This document shows positions 24,559 to 38,200 of a DNA stretch of 64,000 bases, piece after piece. The DNA comes from Rosellinia necatrix. Its lineage: Eukaryota; Ascomycota; Sordariomycetes; Xylariales; Xylariaceae. Location of the stretch: assembly GCA_021209875.1 (NCBI GenBank), contig JAGYVD010000001.1:2418001-2482000 (forward strand), given 5' to 3'. Within the stretch, counting starts at the first letter, position 1, and each line of letters begins with the position of its first letter. Both the position numbers and the translations under genes were made by a program. The notes under the pieces were generated by a model. The model was not told the origin of the DNA. It saw nothing but the letters and a program-made list of their open reading frames with translations, and did not search any database.

Positions 24559-25558
24559 AGAGCCCTTGGTCTTATATAGCTAGCATGCCGTGGTCAGAGA
24601 AAGGAGTATATTGAAACATGTTGATACCGACTCGGTTTGACCAGGCGTTGAACAAAGGGTCTTGTTTCCTCGGCGTACTTATAACGTGGTTTAATTGGTA
24701 ACAAGGGGGGCAAGTATTCACCCCGTCTGTGCGGCCATGCTGGTTAGGCAATTGAAACCGCGCAGGTGAACCTTTCTCAGGTAGCCAGACTACATCCTCG
24801 TCTACCCCACGAAATCCAATGGGTCGCGGAGCGCGCCACGACAGCCTGCCCGTATCTATTTCGCCTCCAATGTGCCCAGGCTCCGAGGCGAAGGCCATCG
24901 CCGCGGCTGCCCGCCTTTCCCAATAGGTCTTGTCCAACCGCGACCGCGCCCACGAGCTAACAGGCCGAGCCTAGTTTCCAAGAACGAGCGGAGAACTCCC
25001 ATGCAGGGCACGAGAGACGCGCCCCCTGGTTCTATCAACTGAGAGCCGGGCCTGCCAGACTCCAGCTGTTAATTCTCTTTGATATTTGCGGAGTGGCGGG
25101 GCACTGCATGGAGGGAACCGACGTCCAACGATGCGAGTGGACAAGCCGAGTTCCTGCCGGCACTCTCCCAATATCTCTCCCATGCAACGGGGCTGTGACT
25201 GAGCGAGGGGCCAGAGTCATTAGTGGTGAGTGTAGGCATGTTTTCTGGAGGTAGAGATTATTGAAGTGAACCACCTGTAGTTAAGAAGAGTAACAATAGC
25301 AGTTATGTTAAAGATAAGTTGCTGTTAGGGTGTGGTATGGGGTATTATCACAGTTGCCCTGCAAGGTGATCCCCGGTTCTAAGAAGTAGTATTGATGGAA
25401 TTCAAACAAGTATTCTGAGACAGAGTCAAGAAATACAAGTAAAAAAAAAACAGTAAAATTAAAGGGCCTAAAGCAAGCTTGCAAGCATGATAAAAATTGT
25501 AAAAAAAGTAAGAGTTGAACTATAGAAAAACTAAACATGCAGATAAACTAACTATTTA
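24559..25558. other. Intergenic region at edge of second gene island
   Basis: Normal composition, turning AT-rich after about 25430. It should contain the promoter of the F-box-like gene (minus strand). The frames 24572-24937, 25035-25274 and 25308-25538 on the minus strand show no domain. Confidence 0.5.
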
Positions 25559-26309
25559 GCTTATGTTTTATTATATAAATAACTTTTTAGTAGTTAATTT
25601 TTTATTTTTATTTATAAATAGCTAAAAGCTGTTCTTTTTAAAATTAGCTATATTTATGTTAAAATTTAATTAGAGATTTAGGTTATATAATATATACATA
25701 TAACTAAGTGTTAATTTTATAGCTATTAAAAAGCAAAGTTATAGATGGGATGGATTTTAGTAATGAACATGAAGCCTACTGTAGTAGGTAACCATTTGAC
25801 ACTATAGGTTGTACTTCCTCTTATATACAGCCAAATATCCTTTTGATAAGCGCTGTTAAGAGGAAAACTTATCTATAGACTTTTTATATTTAAGGAATTT
25901 TTATTTTAATATTTAAACCAAATAACATATTAAATAAACACCTAGCATAGATAACCCTCTTGTGCATTTTTTTTATATTTTTATATAAAAATACAAAAAA
26001 TTAATTTAAACTAATTTAGATTATTTTTATTAAATGTTTTTATATTATTTTTATATATATAAACATTATATTTAAGTTTATTATAAGTTATATTATATTA
26101 CTTTTATTTTATATTTTTTATATAGTAATTATTTATTTATATATATTTTTATTTATTTAGTTATTAATGGCTTTTTCATTTTTAGTAAGTTTTTTATATA
26201 TTAAATAACTTTTTAATATATATTTATTAATTTTTATATAATTATAATAGTTTAATTAAATATTTATAAATTTAAATTTTTAATTTTAAGTTTATAATAA
26301 TAAAACATA
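25559..26309. other. AT-rich transition zone with boundary motif copy
   Basis: Composition drops sharply. A less degraded patch at 25740-25875 contains the boundary motif shared with 6546-6581. The rest is nearly all A and T with no open frame. It probably contains a diverged end of the same repeat family as the 108-bp terminal repeat, but the match upstream of the motif is weak. Confidence 0.5.
25828..25864 (+). other. Boundary motif copy 2
   Basis: CAGCCAAATATCC, then ATAAGCG, then a GAGGA tail. It is collinear with 6546-6581, and most differences are transitions. Both copies sit where gene-type DNA turns into the AT-rich tract. Confidence 0.5.
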
Positions 26310-26867
26310 TGTTAGAGTAGGCAAGGGGTGCCAGGCTTAGCACCACTAGTTGCCCTAAGTCACGGATGCCACACGTACCTACACACCCCTGACTAGGACC
26401 CACCTGGAAAGGTCCTTCTAGTTGTGGGCCAGGGCCCACAACACCTACATACAGCCTGTGACCTAGCATCCGTGCACCTACAAACTAGTACATACCTAAT
26501 TTCTACCTAGATAGTTTCTTCTGTTCCCCATCTTCTGATTAATATATATATGGGACCCTAACTAGGAGCATTGCTTGTGTAAAGGACACCAATCGTGACA
26601 CCCTACTGTAAGATTAGATAAAGTGGCCCAGGCCACCTGGGCTAGACTTACTTGGGCTAGACCTATTTATTTATACTAATAGATAGAATTTTAGGACTAT
26701 GTTTAGAATTATATTATTTTTATTACTTTTATATATATAATATTATAATATAGACTAGTATATTATAAATATAGCTATTTATAGTTTTATACCTCTGACC
26801 AGACTTATTAAATTAGTGCTTTTATAACAATTAGACTAAAAATAATTTTTTAGGCAGCTTTTTATTA
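26310..26867 (+). mobile_element. LTR plus leader of the TGTTAGAGTAGG family, truncated
   Basis: The LTR runs 26310-26810 (about 254 bp once the nested 242-bp insert and its duplicated 5 bp are removed). It matches the LTRs at 47524-47779 and 50224-50479. The leader that follows (AATTAGTGCTT...CAGCTTTT) matches 47780-47832 of the full element. The copy is cut at 26867 by another LTR. Confidence 0.8.
26358..26599. mobile_element. Nested 242-bp solo LTR-like insert with CCCTA duplication
   Basis: The flanking LTR is interrupted at GTTGCCCTA/CTG: CCCTA is present at 26353-26357 and again at 26600-26604, while undisrupted copies have it once. The insert begins AGTCACGG and ends TCGTGACA, with short inverted ends (GTCACG/CGTGAC). 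It carries a TATATATATA run near 26538-26548. Most of its length is GC-normal, unlike its surroundings. Confidence 0.75.
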
Positions 26868-27119
26868 TAGGCAGTGCCTATAGGGAAGTATTAGCGCACG
26901 GGCTAATATAGGCAAACTGTTATATACTTTTATTTTAAATAATTGCTAAATAGCTTGTAAACTAATTATTAAACCTGGACTAATATAATTAAAACTAACC
27001 AGTTTTATAAAACTATGTTTCATAAGCTATGTATATATTATTTATAATTTCTGTTATTTAGCTAAAAAATAAACTTTATTTGCTACTTTAATAAATATAT
27101 TTTTAAGCATAGCTTATTA
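26868..27119 (+). repeat. 252-bp LTR, copy A
   Basis: Begins TAGGCAGTGCCTAT (a RIP form of TGGGCAGTGCCCAT) and ends AGCTTATTA. It aligns over its full length with 50993-51244 and, inverted, with 51262-51513. This is the most AT-mutated of the three copies. Confidence 0.8.
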
Positions 27120-30100
27120 TATATTTTCTAGCTTTTTAAAGCTTTGAACAGATTTATAATAAATTAATTAAGCGTTTTTTAAAAGCTATTTTTAAATAAT
27201 TAAATAAAATTTATTTTAATATAAACTATAAAATATAATAATAATAATTTAGTATATTTAAAATAAAAATAACGTTTTATTAACAAAAATAAATTAAAGC
27301 TATATATAAGCAGCTTAAAAATAATTTTTAAACAGCTAACATATTAATTTTAATATTATTTTTATATTTATTTATTAAGCTATACTAAGTTTTTTAAACT
27401 TAATTATAAAAATTTAAACGTAAATTTTAGCCTAGCTTAAAAGTTTATAAAAACCGTTTTAAATAAGCTGTATAAAAAAGTTTATATTATATAAACTATA
27501 AACAAATAAAAATTTATAAGCAATAATAAATTAAAATAATATAATATTTATAAGCAGTTTAAAAATAATATATAAGTTATTATTAAATTATTTTATATTA
27601 TAAGCAGCTTTAATATAAAAACTAATTTAAAATATATTAAAACCATCTATAACAATTTAAACAAAGCTGTATTTTTTATTTATAAATTATATATGCTTTA
27701 TTAAAAAGCTAATTAATATTTTCCATGTTTTTTTAATTTAAACAATTATTATTAAAATTAAATAAAATAAGTTAAATAAATAATATTAAATTATTATTTT
27801 TTTAAAAGCTATAAATAATAAGTTTTAAAAAGCTTTTATAAGCATATAATTATTTAACGATTATTAAAATTATTTTAATTAAGTTTTAAAATAATAAACA
27901 AATTAAAAAACTATTAAACTACTGTATTAAAAGCAGCGCTTAAAATAAATATAAATATAGCATAACTTATAAAAATCTAGCAATAAATTTAAAAAAAAAT
28001 ATTAAAATAACTAAAGTTATTTTTTTTAAACTTATTATTTAACAGGACTTTTTAAATAAAGTTTAAGCTGTTTAAACTATAAAAAAAAAAAGCGCTGCAA
28101 AAAATAAAAAAACTATTTATAATATAAAAACTAAGTTATTTTATTAAATTATATTTTATAAAACCAGCAGGCAGGCTAAACATTTATATAAGCAACATAA
28201 AAATAAAAAAAACGTTAGGCTTAAATAATAAAAAAAAGTTAAAAAATGAATAACTTTTAAAAAAAAACACTTTTAAAAGTTAATATTAACTTAAAAAAAA
28301 ATAATTATTATTAAACAGCTGATAAACAGCTTGTTTTTTATAATTAAAATATTGATAAAAAAGATAATTTTAAAAGCTTTAATTAATTAAAAATATAAAT
28401 GTTATGCAGCTATTAATAAAAATATTATTAAAAAATACAGGTTATTACATATAAAAATAAAAAAACAGCTTTTTAAGCTAGCTATTAAAAAAAAACTTAT
28501 AAACAGTTTTTAAAAATAAATAAAACAATTTATTTAAATATAAATATAAACAAATATATAAAATAAATATATATATATATAATAAAAAGTTATAATATTT
28601 ATTAATATTAAAAAACTTTAATTAAAATATTAAAAATATATATATTATTTATAAATATTATATAAATATAAAAAAATAAATAATATAATAATTATAAAAA
28701 AATATATAAATTAAATAAAAACTATTAAAACAGTTTAAACTACGTTTATAATTAACGTTATTATTTTTATTAAAAAACAAAAAATATATAAAACTAAAAA
28801 GTTTAAACAGAAGCTATTTAAAGTTTTTTATAATAATCGCTTAAATAAGCTAAGCTTTTAATTTAAAAGTTTTAAGCATGACTTAAAATTTTTTTAAATA
28901 AACTAAAAAATAAGCCGATTTGTTTAATAAATATAAAATATAAGCTTTATTTTTTAACTGTTTAAAAGCAGATTATAAAATATATTTAAATATAAATATA
29001 TAAAAATATAAAAACTAGTTTTATAAAGCTTTTTATATAGTATATTAAAAATAAACTTTTATTTTTAAAAAACTTTTATTAAACTATTAAATAAAAATAT
29101 ATATATATAAGCAGCTTATTAATAAATATACTAATGCTTTTTATATATAAGCTTAATAATAATTTTTGTTTTTATTATAATTATAAAGTATTTAATAATA
29201 TTATTAAAAAAACTAGTATTTTTTTAATTTAAAAACGTTTAAAATGTTTTTATAAGCTAAATAGTTTGTTAAATTAAACGTTAAATCAGTTTTTCATAAA
29301 ATTAAAATATAAAAAAAAAATAGTTTTTTAAACTAAGTTTAAACTATTTAAATAGTTAATAACATTTTTTAATTTATATAAAGCTTTTATAACGTTTTAA
29401 CATTATATTAATAATATATTTTAAAACTTTTTAAATCGTTTTTATATCGCGTATATTAATAATATGCTTATATTTTTTTTAAGCTTTTAAACAGACTATT
29501 ATTATAAAATTAAACAGGCTTTAAACTGTTTTATAAACGCTAGTTTTTATTTAAATATTAATAAAAGCAAATTTAAAGTTTTTATAATAAAATATTTAAA
29601 ATTTATTATAAAAACAGGTAAAAAATTAGTATAAACTTTAAAAGTTATATATAATTTATATATATAAAAACTTTTTAAAAAATAATAACTATTTTAGTTT
29701 AATAATATAATTATACTAAAAATTAAAAAAAATTAAAATAATTAATTATTATAATATATTAATATTTTTAAGTCTAGCTATAAAAGTTTTTATTTTAATA
29801 ATAACTAAACATTAAACATAATAATATTGTTTAACGATTAAAAATCTTTTATTACTTAGTATTTTTTTGTAAACATTGTTATATAATAAATATTATATAT
29901 TTAAATAATATTAATTATTTTATAAAATTACGTTTTTATTTTAATTTTGTAATTTATTAATTAAATTTATTTATATTATATAATTTTAATTTATTTTAAT
30001 AATATTTTATGTTTATTAAGTTTTATATGTTTATAAAAATATTTTTAGATTTATTATAAATATATTATTTAAAACATATATATATGTTCTATTTTTACTT

Positions 30101-33100
30101 TTTATATAAAATATTAATATAAGTTTTAAGTTTTAAAATATAACTTATTAAATATGTTAAATTTAATATATTTTATTATATTTTAAATATTATTATTAAA
30201 CTGTTTAATTGTTTTAAATAAAATAATAGCTTTTTAAATATATTAAATTTTAATTATATATAAAAGTTATTTATAAATTTTTTAACGTTAATATAGTAGC
30301 TAATTAGTTTTTTTTATATAATATATATATTATCATAGTTTTAATAATTTAATATTATATTTATTTATATTTTTGCTATATAATAATATTTTAATAAGTT
30401 TAATTAATAAAGAAAATAGTTGTAAAGCTTATAAAAATTGTATTAATTATAAAACTTTAAAATTGCTAATATAAACATATAATTTTAATAAAGATTATGA
30501 CTATTTTTTCGTAAAGAATCGATATAAATAATTAGTATTATAATTATAATATATATAAATATTAAAATATTAATTATTATTATAATTTATTATTTTATTA
30601 ATTATTTTTAATATTAAATTTTATAAATATAATAATATTATGATTATAATTATAATATAGTAAGTTTAATTTAAATAAAACAAAGGTTTTTAAGCTAATA
30701 ATATATTTAATATAATATATACAACTTTAAACAGCATTTTATATAATATAAAATAATATTTAATAAAATATGTTTTTTTAATTATTAGTTATAATTAATA
30801 ACATAAAAATTATTATAATATATTTTAATGCTGGCTGTTTTATAATAATAATACTATAAAACTAACTAAACTAATTTATATTATACATAAAAAATATAAT
30901 TAAAATTTCTGATAATTATTAATAGAATCAAAAGCTTAATTCTGTTTATATAAAAACATAATTATATTTAAACATTATTAAAAAATAAATTATATATTTA
31001 AAGTGAAAATGTTTCTAACTAAAACTTAAATTATAAATAAATTGAAACTAAACTTATAATTAATAATATATTTTATAAATATAAATAAAGCTATTATTAA
31101 TGTTTTATAAAATTTATTATATTTAAAAACTATAACAATAGTTTTTATATACTATATTATTTTTTAATTATATAAATTAAAAAACAGTTTTATTTAAAAT
31201 TTATATATTATAATAATAATATTTTGTAATATTTAGTTTTTTTTGAAATATTTAATAAGTTTATATTAAATAAAATTTAAATAAGCAGTATTATTTTTTT
31301 TAGTTTTTTATTAAAATATTTAATAAAAGTTCTTTTTTGAATTTTTTTATAATATTTTATAAAAAGTTCTTTTTGTTTAATTTTGTTGCTTAAATATATT
31401 TATGCTATAATAAGTTTTAGTTTCATGCTTTTAATTAATTATTATTAACAAATAATAATATTTTATTATTAATATTAATATAACTTTTTAAAGTTTATAA
31501 TAGTTAAACTTATATATAAAATATTTATTTAATAATTATTATATTTAATTATAATTTTATATTTTTATTTATAATAATTTTGAGCATATTTTTCATAAAC
31601 AATATAATTTTATATATTTAATATATAGTTTTTATTTTTGAATTATTATATTAAATTATTTTTTATATATTTTAAATTTATTATAATTTTATATATTGTT
31701 GCAGTTTTAAAAGTGTTTTTAATTTTATAAGTTTTTTAATAATTTTATAATTATAATGCATTATGAAGTTAATTAATTTTTCTTAATAAAAAATATATTA
31801 TTTGTTAATTTAAAATTAAAAATAATAGTTTTAAAATAAAACAAAACTAATAAATTATAAAACAAAGAAAAAATTTTTTTATTATTATAACATAATAATA
31901 TACTTTTATATATTTTTAATTTTTTTAATAAAATAAAAAACTAATTTAAATTAATAAATATTATTAGTTTTTATATAGCTGTTATAAATTTAAATAAACT
32001 AGTTTTATATATAATTATAAAACTATATATTTAAAATAAAACCTAAGTTTTAATTGCTTTTAATTATAAATATAGCTTATATTTAAATTAATATTTTTAT
32101 AACATGAACTGTTTATTATAAAAATAAATACATTTTTATTTAATAATGTTTATAAGATTTTAATAATTTTTGTTTTAAATATATTTAATATATATTTTAA
32201 ACTAATATTAATCATTATTTTAATATAAGTATTTAATATATTTAAATATTAAAACTAAGCGTTATATTAAAATTGCTAACAAAAGTTGTTTTATAATATT
32301 TTTATTTTAATAAAGTTTAAAATATTTTATTTTATTAAAGCTATAAAAAATCAATAATATTTTACTAAGCATTTTTTAATTATAATATAATCGTTTATAT
32401 TAACAATATTTAATTAATTACAATAAAAATATTTAATGTAATAAACTTTTTATATTTAATTTCTATTTAATATTAAAACTAGTTGTTTAAAAATAATATT
32501 AGCTGTTTTAAATATATTACTTATTATATTTTTAACGTTATTATTTTTATAAAAACTTATATTGTTATATTTATTTTTATTATATAATATTAAAATGTTT
32601 TATGAAATAATATTTAAAATAACAGATTTAAAAAATAAAAATAAAAACAATTATAATAGGTAGTAAAATAATAAAAATAATAAATATATAAATAAATAAA
32701 AACTCTGGTTTTATAAGCTTTATAATGTTATATTGTTTAATGTTTTTAATATAAAAATATTTATAATTTTAAAATTACAAAAAATAAGTTTAAATAAATT
32801 AAAATAAAAAGTTTATATATAACTGTTTTTAATAAAATAAGCTTGCTAGTTTAATTTATTATTTATTAAATATTATATATATTAATTATTTATTTTTAAA
32901 ATATAGTTTAAATTAAACATTTTTATATCGTGCTATATTTTGTTTTTAAAAAATAATAAAACTTTTAAAACTTGTTAAAGTTAATATTAAAGTTTAAAAT
33001 TTTATATAGTTGTTTTAAAAAAACAGCGCTTTAATAATAAAAATAATATTTTAATAATTTTAATAAATTTATAAAACTAACAAGCTTCTGCAGCAAAACT

Positions 33101-34949
33101 ATTAATAAAAAATAAAACTATTTCAAAAAAATATTATTAAATTAGATGTTTATATTTAAATTACAAAATTTATTAAAACTTTTATAAATAATCTGTTAAT
33201 GTTAAAATTAAAAGAATTTATTAATAATAAACTATATAAATTTAATAATAATGCGACAGTTTTTTAAAAAAAACTAAAAAAATTAAAGCTGATTAAAATA
33301 TATAAAAATAAGTATTAATAAAAATAAAAAAAATTAAGCCGTTAAAAATTAAGCTTAGCAAAAAAACCGTATTTTTAACTAATAAGCAGAATATTATTTA
33401 AAAAAAAAACAAGTCTGCTAAAAAGTTAACTGTTTTAAATAAAAAAACCAAAAAATTAAAAATTAACTAAAGTTGCTAGCGATTATATAATAAATATTAA
33501 ATAGTTAAAAAAATAAACATTTAATTTTTTTTTTTAAATTAACTAATATATTATACTTTCTAAAAGCTTTTAAAATAAAGTCGTTTTAAAAAAACATTTT
33601 AACAAGATAGCTTCATATAAACGTTTGATATTATAATTATTTATATAAATAATATAATTATATAAGCTAGTTTAATTAATATAGTTATAAAAATTTTATT
33701 AAATTTGCTATATAAAATATTTTTGTAATTATATAAAATAATATTTATTTTTAAATGATATAAGTTATATTATAAAATAATAATTTAGCTGATGTTTTAT
33801 GTTAAATTAAATTTATAACGATTATTAATTTATATTTTAAGTAATAGTTTTTATTAAAAATAATTTAATTTTATATTTTTAAACTAGTAGGTATTAAATA
33901 GTTAGAAAAAAATAAAGGATAAATTTATTATTTAATTTTAAAATAGTATATGTTTATTTTTAAAAGCTTTTTAAAAAAAGCTTTTTAAACAAGTTGTTTA
34001 TTAAAATAACTTTATAATTGTTTTTAATATAAAGTATTAACAACTTTATTAATTTATAATAGCTAAAAAAAAAAAGTAAAATAAAAGAAATTCTGTTTTG
34101 CGTTTTTAAAAATATTTATTTGTTTATAAGTTTAAACTTAATTTATTAATAATAAATAAAAATATAAAGTTAAAACATAAAAACATAAAAAGTTAAAAAT
34201 AAAAATATAAAATAAAAAAGTTTAATTAATATAATTTATAATTAATAATAATTTTATAGTTTATAATTTTAAGTTTAATTTATTAAAATAAAAATAAAAT
34301 AATTTGATATATTAATAGTTTTTATAGTATTGTTATTATTAAAAATAAAAGCTGATATTATTATTATAAAATAAAAGTATATATAATAAACAAAATGTTA
34401 AAAAAAAACAGTAAAACTATTAAAAATATTAAAATAAAAACAATTAACAAAAACTAAATTATTATTTTTAGTTTATAAAAGCTTTTTAAAAATATATTAA
34501 AATAAAAATAATTAATAAAAGCTAAGTTATAAAGCTTTTTTAAACTTTACGTTTTAATGTTTTAAAAAGTTAGGTTATATTTAATTATATTGATAAAATA
34601 TAACAGCGTTTATTTGCTGCTGTTAATAACGATTTTTTATATTTAAGCGTATGTTAATAATAATTTATTTATATATAGTTTTTATATATAATTATATAAA
34701 TTAATTAAAGAATTTTTAGCTGCAGAAGTTTTTATGTTAATGTTTTTGTTTAAACAGGCGTTATAACTACAAAAGTTTTTTATTAATTTTTAATTAATAT
34801 AATCGTAATATTTATAACAAAATTATTAGCGTTATAATTAAAAAATTATTAATATTATAAACTTTATAGCTAATAATATAAAAGTTATAAAAAAACTTTT
34901 ACGTTTAGTTTATATTATTTTATTTATTTTATAATAAATAATTTCTAAT
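27120..34949. mobile_element. RIP-degraded relic DNA, no gene
   Basis: 7.8 kb of extreme A/T. The first part (to about 29700) is A-rich on the plus strand with residual AGC, GCT and ACG triplets. This fits a plus-strand retroelement interior that could belong to LTR copy A. After about 29800 almost no G or C remains. No matching 3' LTR, intact frame or RNA gene was found. Confidence 0.6.
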
Positions 34950-35218
34950 TGTAATAGCTGTAATAGCAGCAGTTGGAGCAGAGCCCAACTATACCTATAT
35001 ATTAAAAAGAAAAACTAAAGTTAAAAAAAAAAAGAACTATATATAGGGCTAACGGCCAGAATTTTTACTTATATATACTATTAGCTATTTACTATATAAC
35101 TGGCCTACTGTATTTACTACTTTATATTTGTACTTATTTAGCCGGGGAACTAATTAAAAGCCGCCAGGCTATTTATTTGTGCAGTTAATCAGGGCTATTA
35201 TAGCTGTAAGTTATAATA
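34950..35218 (-). repeat. 3' LTR (left on map) of the 34950-41792 element
   Basis: TGTAATAGC...TTATAATA. It keeps GC-rich pieces (GGGCTAACGGCCAG, TTAGCCGGGGAACTAA, CCGCCAGGC) in otherwise A/T DNA. Confidence 0.85.
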
Positions 35219-35220
35219 AT

Positions 35221-35231
35221 CCCCCCTCTGC
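35221..35231 (-). other. Probable polypurine tract
   Basis: CCCCCCTCTGC on the plus strand, two bases inside the LTR. On the minus strand it is a purine run adjacent to the 3' LTR, as used to prime plus-strand DNA synthesis. It is one of the few GC-rich strings left inside the element. Confidence 0.6.
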
Positions 35232-38200
35232 AAAAAAACTCGGCTTAAGTTTTTAGCCGCGTAGAACTAAAGATATGTTAAGCTGATTTTTTTTTAAAGC
35301 TGTTTATGCTACGTTTAAAGCTTAAACTAGAAATTTTTAAATTAATATTTTTAAGCAGTAAAAAAATATTTTTAGCATATATAATTAATTAAAATCTAAA
35401 GGTTTTTAATTTTTAGTTTTATATTTATTATATTAATTAATTAATTTTATGTGATTTATTTTTTAATTAAGCTATTTATTATATTATTTATATTTTATTT
35501 ATAATTTTAACTGTGTTTTATTTTCTGATATATTATTGTTTTTATATGTTTTAATAAATATATTTTTTTTAACTGCTTTAATTTAATTTTGTAGTTGTTT
35601 TAGTAGTTCTGTTTTTTTTAAGTATTTATCGTAGTATTTTTTTAGTTTAATTAAAACGTTTTTTTAGGTCGGCAGTTAAATATTAATTATTATTATATTT
35701 TTAGCTTTTTAAAAATATTTTATAAAATAGTTTTTTTTAATTTTTGATAATAAAAATTTTTTTTTTTTAGCGTTTTATTAATTATTTTTTTAGTCGAAGT
35801 ATTTTTTATTTAAATAAAAAATTATTAACGTATTTTTATAGTTGTTTAACGTAGAACTAGCAGTTTTTTTGCTATGCTGTTAATAATTTTAGTTTAAATA
35901 TGTTAAAATAGTTAGCTTTAATATTAATAATTTTATAAGCTTGTTATATTATTAAGTAGTTTAGCTTATTATTAAGTTAATCGGTTTGTTTTTTTTTTTT
36001 TTTGCAGCATAAATATATAATTTTTAATTATAAAGTTTAAATTTTATTAATGCTTGTTAGCTTATATAATTATTTATTATTATATTTTTATATTTATATT
36101 TTTTTTTTTAACGTAATTGCAGACTTTTTTTACGAACGCTTAAGCTTTTTTTTTAAATAGTTTTTTTTTAACTTGTTTTTTTATAGTTGTTTTATTTTTA
36201 TTTAAAACTTTTAATTAAACGTTATATTTATCGGCTTTTTTATTAATATTTTTTTTAAAAATAGTTTTTTTAAAGCTTTATAAAATAAAAACGTTTATAT
36301 AGCGTTTAAAGCTAAAAATGTTTTAAACTAGTTTTTTTTAAAAATAATTAATATATAGTTGCAGCTGCTGATTTATTTATTAATATATTATTTTTATTTG
36401 TTTTATTAATTAATAATGTTTTGCTATAAAAAAATCTAGTTTTATATTATAGATTTTTAATAGCTTGTTTATAAAATCGGCGATAAACTAGCTTTTTTAT
36501 TATTAACTATTATTTTTAGCTATTTATATATTTAATAAAACTTTTATAATATATTTTAGCAGCATTTTTATTATTACTAATTTTTATATATAATTATCTA
36601 TATTAGTTTTAATAATTTGTTAATTATATAAAATATTATATTATTTAATATTTGTTTTAAAAAGCTTTTAAAATTAATTACTATATATTGTTATATATAT
36701 TTTAATATTAATAAAAAGTTAGTTTTTAGTATTTTATTACAAAAACTTTTATAAAATAATAAAAATAGTTTGTTATATATTAGTTAACTTTATAATATAG
36801 TTTTAGCTATTAATAACGTTAGAATATTAAATGTTTTATTTTTTTATAGCCTAAATATATTATTGCTGGCTTTACGTAAGCTTTTTTAATTATTTAAGTC
36901 TGCAGATTATCTGATTTAAAAACAACTAATTTTTTTTTATATAATAAAAAGTTTTTTAATATTAATTAATTAAAGTTTTTGTTAGTTTAAGCTTTTTTTT
37001 AGTATTTATTTAAGCTAGTGTTATATTAATAAGCTTTAAATATTACGTTTATAAGTATTATTTTTAACAGCAGTAAAAATATAATTTTTTTATAATATAT
37101 ATTTTATATATGCTTTTTATTATTTTAAAAATTATTAGTTTAAAAAAAGCTATAGTTTTTTATTTGTTTTTTGTTGTTTTAATATTTTTAAGTTTTTATT
37201 AGTTTAAAAAATATCTGCTATTATATTTTTAATTTTAAATAATATATAATATTAAAATTATAATATATAATAAGCTCGGCTTATTTAGCTTGTTTTAAGT
37301 TTAAAATTTTTTATATTAAAATATTTTAGTATAATATAATTTATAATAATTAAAAACAGGTGCAGCTGCTATAAACTTATTAGTTCCGTTTTTTAATAAA
37401 GCAGCTTTTTAACTACTGCTAGCATTTTTTTATTATAAATATTATAGTTTAATTTTATGTTATAAAAATTTTTTAAATAAAATATAACTAGCTGTTATAA
37501 AGCGTTTACGGTTTTTTTTTATAACAGGACGCCAGCGGCTACACTATTAAATATTTTTATTTTTATTTAAGTTTTATTTTTATAATTAAAATATTTTAGT
37601 ACTAGCGCGCTAGTTAGTTTATTTTTAATGTTTTAAATATTTTTAGCAAAAGTTTAATTAAATTAAATTAGCTTTAATATAAATTAAATTATTTAATAGC
37701 TTAGCTATTTATTTATATTTATAAATAAACTTTTATAAAAGTTATAAAAACTTAAAATCATCGTATTTTTTTAATAACGTTTTATTTTTATTTTTAATGC
37801 TTTTTAATTATAAATAATTTTAACTTTATTAAAGTTAACTTTTATATTTTAGTTTTAATAATAAATTTAAAAACTTAGTTTTTTATATAAAACTTATATT
37901 TTTTAAGTCGGTTTATAATCCTGCTTTTTAAAACATAATAATATTTTATTTATATAATATTAATATTTTAATTTATTATTTAAATAAATTAAGATATTAT
38001 TAATATAAGCCGTATAAAAATATTTAAGTATTTTTGCAATATATTATTAATATATTTTTAAAAAGTCGCTAGCTTATTAATTAATTTAAAAATAGTATTT
38101 TAAACTAATAAGCTTTATATTACGTTTAAAAACAATTAACTTTTTTTTTTTTATAATATAAATACGATAAAATATTTATTTAATATTAATTTTAATAAAT

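Noticed and set aside
24572..24937. 121-codon minus-strand frame upstream of the F-box-like gene
   Set aside because: No domain and no splice signals joining it to the next gene.
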